DNA of 64,000 bases from Paenibacillus sp. NAIST15-1. GTDB lineage: Bacteria; Bacillota; Bacilli; Paenibacillales; Paenibacillaceae. The notes below the pieces were generated by a model. It had not been told where the DNA came from, did no database searches, and saw only the letters and a list, made by a program, of their open reading frames with translations. Every line of letters starts with the position of its first letter. The stretch's first letter is position 1. Location: positions 186,001 through 250,000 of the forward strand of contig NZ_BBYF01000003.1 of NCBI RefSeq assembly GCF_001894745.1, read 5' to 3'. The translations under genes and the position numbers were made by a program. Shown in pieces: positions 59,160 to 64,000 of this stretch.

Positions 59160-59498
59160 TTATGTAACCATCAGCGTAATGACCAATAATTCATACAGCA
59201 CCAGCGGCAAGATAACGTTATTATACATGTAAGCATTGTATAATCCTCGCTGCATAACCGGCTGCTGCGTCTGTACGTACACAATTCCCCGATCCACATT
59301 TACAATAACACCATCACAGATAAATCCGTCTATTGTCTGAATACGGACGGGTCGATTCATATACGAATGGCATATATGATGCAACTTTTCACGAGTATCT
59401 CGCAAGCACTGCAAGTGAGAGCCATCCGCTTGATATATAACTTGCGGCTCGGTTTGAGATGGAAGCGGCTGATCGGATGATGGCTTCGAAGCATTCAT
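59160..59498 (-). CDS. Hypothetical protein with Sm-like barrel signature
   Basis: A 112-residue protein starting at the ATG at 59498 (GGAGG upstream). The disordered start (SKPSSDQPLPSQTEP) is followed by YMNRPVRIQTIDGFICDGVI and VNVDRGIVYVQTQ, a small beta-barrel pattern like that of LSm proteins, and a hydrophobic end (NNVILPLVLYELLVITLMV) that may be a membrane helix. It lies 60 bp downstream of proS and could be co-transcribed. Function unknown. Confidence 0.65.
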   Translation of the reverse strand: MNASKPSSDQPLPSQTEPQVIYQADGSHLQCLRDTREKLHHICHSYMNRPVRIQTIDGFICDGVIVNVDRGIVYVQTQQPVMQRGLYNAYMYNNVILPLVLYELLVITLMVT

Positions 59499-59561
59499 AG
59501 CATACGACCTCCATTCTGTTCGAATGTCACACACTTCCACCTTATGTCTCATACCGTCCGA

Positions 59562-61361
59562 TCATGACCGATTTGCATACATTCTCACCGTATGAACCGC
59601 CTGCTCCATCGTTACCAGAGCTGATGTGCTGGCGTCTGGATGTACAAGTTCTACCTTCCCTTCAGCAATATGCTTGCCGATAACGATACGCATTGGACAG
59701 CCAATTAGATCCGCATCGGCCAGTTTCACACCGAACCGCTCATCGCGATCATCCCACAGCACAGTCGCACCGAAGCTGCTCATATCCTCAGCCAATCTCA
59801 ATGCTGCTTCAGCTTGTGCCGCATCCTTCATTGATACTGGAATGACATGCACCAAGTATGGCGCGATAGACACCGGCCAGCGCAGCCCTCGTTCATGCTG
59901 CATCTGCTCCACCATTGCGCTCATCATGCGGGAAACGCCAATACCATAGCAACCCATCAGAAGTGTCTGCATTTGACCCGACTTGTTCATCACCTGTGCG
60001 CCCAGCTTATCCGTATACTTCGTTCCGAGCTCGAAGACATGTCCTAGCTCAATTCCAAGATGGAACGACAGTACATGACCACAATGTACGCACCGTTCTC
60101 CCTCCACGATATTCCGATAATCGCCTACCATAGTGAGTTCATAATCTCTCCCAGCCATCACATGCATCAGATGGTAATCCTGCTCATTCGCTCCCACAAT
60201 CGCGTCTTCCACATGAGCCGCATCCTTATCGACTATGCACTTGATCGTCAAACCAACTGGCCCTGCAAATCCTGTGGGAGCGCCTGTTAATCGCATTACC
60301 GTCTCGGCATCTGCGAGTTCCAGCTGATTGGCTGTCAATGCTCGCATGACTTTCGTTTCATTTACTTCATGATCCCCGCGAACGAGCACTGCAACTGGCT
60401 CACCATCTGCCACATATAACAATGTCTTTATCGTTTGGGACGGTTCCACTTGCAAATAGGCTGTCAACTCATCAATTGTCTTCACCCCAGGGGTATGGAT
60501 ACGTGCAGGCATATTTGCTGTCGATGCCTCTCCTGTTAAACGTGCTTCCTCAATTTGGACAGCCTTCGTGTCGACATCCTTCGTATGTCCAGCTTCGACC
60601 GAATCGGGAGCTTCGATATTCGCCGCAGATGCAGAGTCAGACTGACTAACAGCCTTCTCAAGGTTCGCGGCGTATCCGCAATGCCCACAAGACACAATCG
60701 TATCTTCACCAATATTGGTCAGTGCCATAAATTCATGTGTTCGTCCGCTTCCGCCAATCGCTCCTGCATCTGCCTCCACTGCACAATACGTTAGATTCAG
60801 ACGCTGCATCACCCGATGGTATGCGTCAACCATTCGATCATATTGAGCTTGAAGCGAATCTGCATCCAGATGGAAGGAGTAAGCATCCTTCATGATGAAT
60901 TCCCTGCATCGTAATAAGCCATGTCTAGGCCGTCGTTCGTCACGATATTTCGTCTGAATTTGATACAGTGTAAGCGGCAGTCTCTTATACGAATTGACTT
61001 CATCTCGCACCAGTGCCGTAACGACTTCTTCATGTGTCGGGCCGAGTACGAACTCACGTTCATGGCGATCACACAGCCGCATTAGCTCTTCACCATATAC
61101 CGCATACCGTTCCGATTGCCGCCACAGTTCTGCAGGCTGCATCGCTGGCATGAGCATCTCCTGAGCACCTGCCCGCTCCATCTCTTCTCGAATCAGCTCC
61201 TGTAAATTCCGAAGCACCTTCCATCCAAGCGGCAAATACGAGTATACGCCCGCCGCAACTTGCCGCATGTAACCGCCTCTCAGCAGCAGCCGATGACTGG
61301 CAGTCTCCGCATCTGAAGGCATATCCCGCATCGTAGATAGGAACAATTCACTCTGTTTCAT
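59562..61361 (-). CDS. proS: Proline--tRNA ligase, bacterial type with editing domain
   Basis: A 599-residue class II aminoacyl-tRNA synthetase that attaches proline to tRNA-Pro. Motif 2 is seen as KYRDERRPRHGLLRCREFIM, then KDAYSFH, and motif 3 as CYGIGVSRMMSAMVEQ. Residues ~240-400 hold the inserted YbaK-type editing domain (PSQTIKTLLYVADGEPVAVL, VRGDHEVNETKV, GAPTGFAGPVGL), which hydrolyses Ala-tRNA-Pro. The C-terminal anticodon-binding domain is IAPYLVHVIPVS to CPMRIVIGKH. The start is the ATG at 61361 with AGGGGG upstream; the open frame further up is the T-box leader. A Cys-rich spot (IVSCGHCGYAANLE, CVHCGHVLSF) is present. Confidence 0.93.
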   Translation of the reverse strand: MKQSELFLSTMRDMPSDAETASHRLLLRGGYMRQVAAGVYSYLPLGWKVLRNLQELIREEMERAGAQEMLMPAMQPAELWRQSERYAVYGEELMRLCDRHEREFVLGPTHEEVVTALVRDEVNSYKRLPLTLYQIQTKYRDERRPRHGLLRCREFIMKDAYSFHLDADSLQAQYDRMVDAYHRVMQRLNLTYCAVEADAGAIGGSGRTHEFMALTNIGEDTIVSCGHCGYAANLEKAVSQSDSASAANIEAPDSVEAGHTKDVDTKAVQIEEARLTGEASTANMPARIHTPGVKTIDELTAYLQVEPSQTIKTLLYVADGEPVAVLVRGDHEVNETKVMRALTANQLELADAETVMRLTGAPTGFAGPVGLTIKCIVDKDAAHVEDAIVGANEQDYHLMHVMAGRDYELTMVGDYRNIVEGERCVHCGHVLSFHLGIELGHVFELGTKYTDKLGAQVMNKSGQMQTLLMGCYGIGVSRMMSAMVEQMQHERGLRWPVSIAPYLVHVIPVSMKDAAQAEAALRLAEDMSSFGATVLWDDRDERFGVKLADADLIGCPMRIVIGKHIAEGKVELVHPDASTSALVTMEQAVHTVRMYANRS

Positions 61362-61390
61362 CTCAATCCCCCTCTTCTTCTCTCCATAAT

Positions 61391-61640
61391 AAAACAACGC
61401 ACCCATCCCATAAGGGACGAATGCGTTGTCGTGGTACCACCCTAATTCAGCAGTCGGCATATACCGACAGCTCTCACATGTTCCATAACGGGCTTGCGCC
61501 CGGCAGATCGAATCTGCAGCTGCAAAGTAGGAAGAATGAAGCTGCAAGGGAATCATTGCACCAAGTTGACTCCTCTCTGTACGTGCATCTCGTTCACTCT
61601 CATGTCTTTGGTCGTCGCTTTTCGCGGTTATATTTTCTAA
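61391..61640 (-). promoter_or_regulatory. T-box leader upstream of proS
   Basis: On the minus strand the canonical T-box sequence AGGGTGGTACCACG lies at 61430-61443. It is followed by a terminator hairpin (ACAACGCATTCGTCCC / GATGGGTGCGTTGT, then TTTTATT) at 61391-61429. The 180 bases upstream form the stem I region. Uncharged tRNA-Pro should bind there and let transcription through. I could not fix the specifier loop with certainty; a CCC codon lies within a candidate region. Confidence 0.9.
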
Positions 61641-61694
61641 ATAAATTACATGTTCTGTTACTCGGTGTCAAGTATCTCATCCACTGATACCCGA

Positions 61695-62162
61695 TTACCG
61701 CATCACCCAGTAGCCCAACTTCAACAATAAACCCAGTACCAATAACGCGATACCGACTCCCCGCTTCTCTTTGTCGTTGTTGAAGGCATATACGCCTCCC
61801 ACTAAGATTCCGACAATTGGATAAATAGCGGTGGCTATGAGTACGATCAAGAGTGAAGTGCAGCCTATATTGCGCTCTGACGCTTGCTCTTCGCTAGGTT
61901 GATCATCTGACTTCTCACTGGCAATCTGATTCGAAATCATGGAACCACAATTTTTACACTCCGTGGAGCCTTGCTCTACATTTCCATTACACTCAGAGCA
62001 TGTAAGCTCCACTTGCTTCACAGCCAAGATGCCGTTGTATTGCTTATCTTCCTCTGGCGTTCCCTGTAAGGAGGCGTCCTTCAGGGAGTGACTGCAGACG
62101 ATGCATACTGATGCGGACTTTTCGTTCGAATACCCACAGTTGCTGCATATTTGGATCGCCAT
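61695..62162 (-). CDS. Zinc-ribbon membrane protein
   Basis: A 155-residue protein with two zinc ribbons: ICSNCGYSNEKSASVCIVCS near the N-terminus and LTCSECNGNVEQGSTECKNC about residues 65-85, each with four Cys. A charged linker follows, then two hydrophobic helices (TSLLIVLIATAIYPIVGILV and GVGIALLVLGLLLKLGYWV). I start it at the ATG at 62162, eleven bases after GGAAGGAG. Such proteins are membrane-tethered and often of unknown function. Confidence 0.72.
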   Translation of the reverse strand: MAIQICSNCGYSNEKSASVCIVCSHSLKDASLQGTPEEDKQYNGILAVKQVELTCSECNGNVEQGSTECKNCGSMISNQIASEKSDDQPSEEQASERNIGCTSLLIVLIATAIYPIVGILVGGVYAFNNDKEKRGVGIALLVLGLLLKLGYWVMR

Positions 62163-62294
62163 GCGCGATGCACTCCTTCCGTTACCCAGCCAAATCTTGA
62201 ATACGCACTGATTCCGTTGTAAAGCAATTGCAAATTGACACAATCCGTTCCGAATAACCTGTACGCTCCTTTAGCAGCTAGGCTACTGCTACTG

Positions 62295-63272
62295 CTACAG
62301 CTGCATGAACGCTGGGAAATGCTCCTGCAAGCCCTGCTTCAGTACATCAATAGGCTGCATGCCGATATCCGCTAAATTACTCAAGGCAATAAGCACCGAA
62401 TCCGACTTCGCATCCCGAATCATCGTACAGCTGTAGCCCGATAATCCCCCATTATGATACGAGATATGCGGTCGATCCGGATATACGACCCATCCGTAGC
62501 CATAACTGCGTTCCTCATCAATTCGAGCTTGCGGCGTGAAGATCGCATCGATTGACTCCGCATTCGCCACTTGGCCTGAGCGAAGGGCACGATCCCAGCG
62601 GAACAGGTCTTCGGTAGTGGAGAAGACAATGCTTCCTGCACTGTTATGGCTTGGTATATCTTCCTTCCAAGCGAGTTCTCCCCCTCTATAGCCGATCCCC
62701 ATGTTCGGCTCACTGCGAAGTATATCCATACGTCCGCCTGTTCTTGTCATACCGAATGGCTCGAAGAATTCCTTCTCGATATACGCTTCATACGGTTGAT
62801 CCGACAGTCTCTCTACAATCAGTCCAAGCAGCGCATAACCGAAGTTGCTATAACGATACGCCCCTTTTGCACCGGATGGCGTGACGGTATCGAGCGCCAG
62901 CGTATGCAATGGCCTTAGATCCTCATGTACATTCCAATCAATTAACGCATCTTCGTCCAATCCAGAGGAGTGAGTGAGCAGCTCATGGAGCGTAACATCT
63001 GCAAGCCTTGTACACTCAGGTACATACTTCGCAAGCTTATCTTCTACACGAAGCAGCCCTTGCTCCTGCAGCTTCATAATGGCTGTTGCCGTAAATTGCT
63101 TGGCAATTGATGCAATTTTGAATACTGTATCCTTATTAATGGGCTGCCTCTCTTCCACGTTCGCTAGGCCGTACCCTTTACTTATGACAATCTTACCCTG
63201 TGACGCCAGCAAGATCGATCCGTTATATCCCTGCTTCTCTAACAATTGATCCACCCAAGCTGCCAACTCCAT
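62295..63272 (-). CDS. Serine hydrolase (class-C beta-lactamase-like)
   Basis: A 325-residue protein with the SxxK motif in VFKIASIAKQFTATAIMK, the YxN-type motif in YRYSNFGYALLGL, and the third motif in YHNGGLSGYSCTMI (HxG). No signal peptide is apparent, so it is cytosolic. Characteristic segments are LHELLTHSSGLDED and AGSIVFSTTEDLFRWDRAL. The family includes esterases, D-aminopeptidases and beta-lactamases; the reaction is unassigned. The ATG at 63272 has only a weak ribosome-binding site. Confidence 0.88.
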   Translation of the reverse strand: MELAAWVDQLLEKQGYNGSILLASQGKIVISKGYGLANVEERQPINKDTVFKIASIAKQFTATAIMKLQEQGLLRVEDKLAKYVPECTRLADVTLHELLTHSSGLDEDALIDWNVHEDLRPLHTLALDTVTPSGAKGAYRYSNFGYALLGLIVERLSDQPYEAYIEKEFFEPFGMTRTGGRMDILRSEPNMGIGYRGGELAWKEDIPSHNSAGSIVFSTTEDLFRWDRALRSGQVANAESIDAIFTPQARIDEERSYGYGWVVYPDRPHISYHNGGLSGYSCTMIRDAKSDSVLIALSNLADIGMQPIDVLKQGLQEHFPAFMQL

Positions 63273-63541
63273 AACGGTCTTATCCCCTTCCCATGTTCTT
63301 CACAGCTTGCTGCTCTGAAGATGAACTCTACTAGTGAGTACTACGTCGTTACTGACTTCGATATCTATGGCAGGGTTTCCTTCATTTTCTAATCAACGTC
63401 ACAAAAACGCCTCCCATGCTGATAGCGAGAGGCGCTTTACAAGATTAATTAAGGTATGGAGTTGTTCCTCATTTGTGACGGATCACGATCTGACTATTCC
63501 AATTGCACAAATGCCCCGACGCTGCCCTGTCAGCTTCAACA

Positions 63542-63856
63542 TTAAGAAACTAGCTTCAGCCCAATTGCTGCTCCGAGTACCATGGAGATGAATAAGATTC
63601 TCTTCCAATCGCGGGACTCCCCGTAGAAGAGCATCCCGAGGATGGCACCCCCAGATGCGCCAATTCCCGTCCATATCGCATACGCCGTCCCCATCGGGAG
63701 CGACTTCATCGCAATAGACAGACAAATGAAGCTAGCGCTGAATGCTGCCGCCATAAAGACGAAGGATTGCCAGTTGCGATCCTTGTTCAGTTTACTAATC
63801 ATCGCCACACCAAGCATTTCACATAATCCTGCTGCAATGAGACTTATCCAAGCCAT
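63542..63856 (-). CDS. SMR-family (SugE/EmrE-type) transporter subunit
   Basis: A 104-residue protein with four transmembrane helices: WISLIAAGLCEMLGVAMISK contains the essential membrane-embedded Glu in helix 1, and MGTAYAIWTGIGASGGAILG helix 3 has the YxxW-G pattern. The start overlaps the stop of the upstream SMR gene by one base (TAATG), the usual sign of a heterodimeric pair. The pair may export a quaternary compound or guanidinium-type cation. Confidence 0.9.
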   Translation of the reverse strand: MAWISLIAAGLCEMLGVAMISKLNKDRNWQSFVFMAAAFSASFICLSIAMKSLPMGTAYAIWTGIGASGGAILGMLFYGESRDWKRILFISMVLGAAIGLKLVS

Positions 63857-64000
63857 TAGGATTCAGCTCCCTTCGCTTCGTTCTCATTCGTCACCAGCTT
63901 TAATCCCATCACACCTGCTAGCATCACAAGGATAAGCAGCACCTTGATCATCTTGAACGGTTCTCCAAAGAAAGCCATCTCTGCCAATACAGTTCCAGCA
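63856..64000 (-). CDS. SMR-family transporter partner subunit, C-terminal part
   Basis: Partly outside the window; the last ~47 codons are present. They read AGTVLAEMAFFGEPFKMIKV, LLILVMLAGVMGLKLVTNE and a hydrophilic tail, matching helix 3's end and helix 4 of an SMR protein. The stop overlaps the next SMR gene's start by one base. Together they would form an asymmetric transporter. Confidence 0.85.
   Translation of the reverse strand, partial: AGTVLAEMAFFGEPFKMIKVLLILVMLAGVMGLKLVTNENEAKGAES

Overview
The window looks like chromosomal DNA of a spore-forming Paenibacillus-like Firmicute. Supporting signs are strong Shine-Dalgarno sites, a T-box leader before proS, a CotD-type spore coat gene, three exosporium-type (BclA-like) collagen genes, a YfiT-type bacillithiol transferase gene and moderate G+C. 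Almost every gene lies on the minus strand. No tRNA, rRNA, phage, transposase or integrase gene is visible.

Layout. (1) 1-10.5 kb: small single-domain enzymes (GNAT acetyltransferases, Nudix, DinB, histidine phosphatase, EamA transporter, SUMF1-domain protein, accessory isoprenyl transferase), plus a TetR gene with a fumarylacetoacetase/cupin fusion gene linked by a repeated TTGAACATGTTCAA-type palindrome. (2) 10.7-15.5 kb: four tandem collagen-like or collagen-tail spore-surface genes. (3) 15.8-49.7 kb: a long accessory stretch of about 50 small, mostly unrelated genes (GNAT, VOC, Nudix, DinB, aminoglycoside-phosphotransferase-like, isochorismatase, GrpB, HAD, alpha/beta hydrolase, SMI1/KNR4, colicin-type immunity, DUF6933 and unknowns). 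Many are truncated, frameshifted or internally deleted. From about 22.9 to 48.5 kb, intergenic imperfect palindromes recur. They share ends of the form TAAC..TATTCACG and CGTGAATAC..GTTA, always lie 3' to a minus-strand gene, and closely resemble integron attC sites. I read this part as an integrase-less cassette array (CALIN-like), unusual for a Firmicute. (4) 49.8-64 kb: larger, conventional genes: GH78 alpha-L-rhamnosidase, alpha/beta hydrolase, cotD-like, DinB, aromatic-acid-exporter-type membrane protein, a reductase/hydrolase fusion with its own TetR and operators, proS with T-box, a serine hydrolase and a paired SMR transporter.

How the parts work together. Local regulatory units are clear: TetR + FAH/cupin fusion (5-6 kb), TetR + two flavoproteins with a promoter inside a 19-bp inverted repeat (37-39 kb), TetR + fusion gene with two TTAGTACT-N4 palindromes (56-59 kb), an acyl-transferase-like gene overlapping a chemoreceptor gene (32-34 kb), and the T-box-controlled proS. 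The rest of the accessory stretch behaves as independent one-gene units, consistent with cassette-wise gain and decay. All functional calls come from reading motifs in the sequence; no database search was possible.
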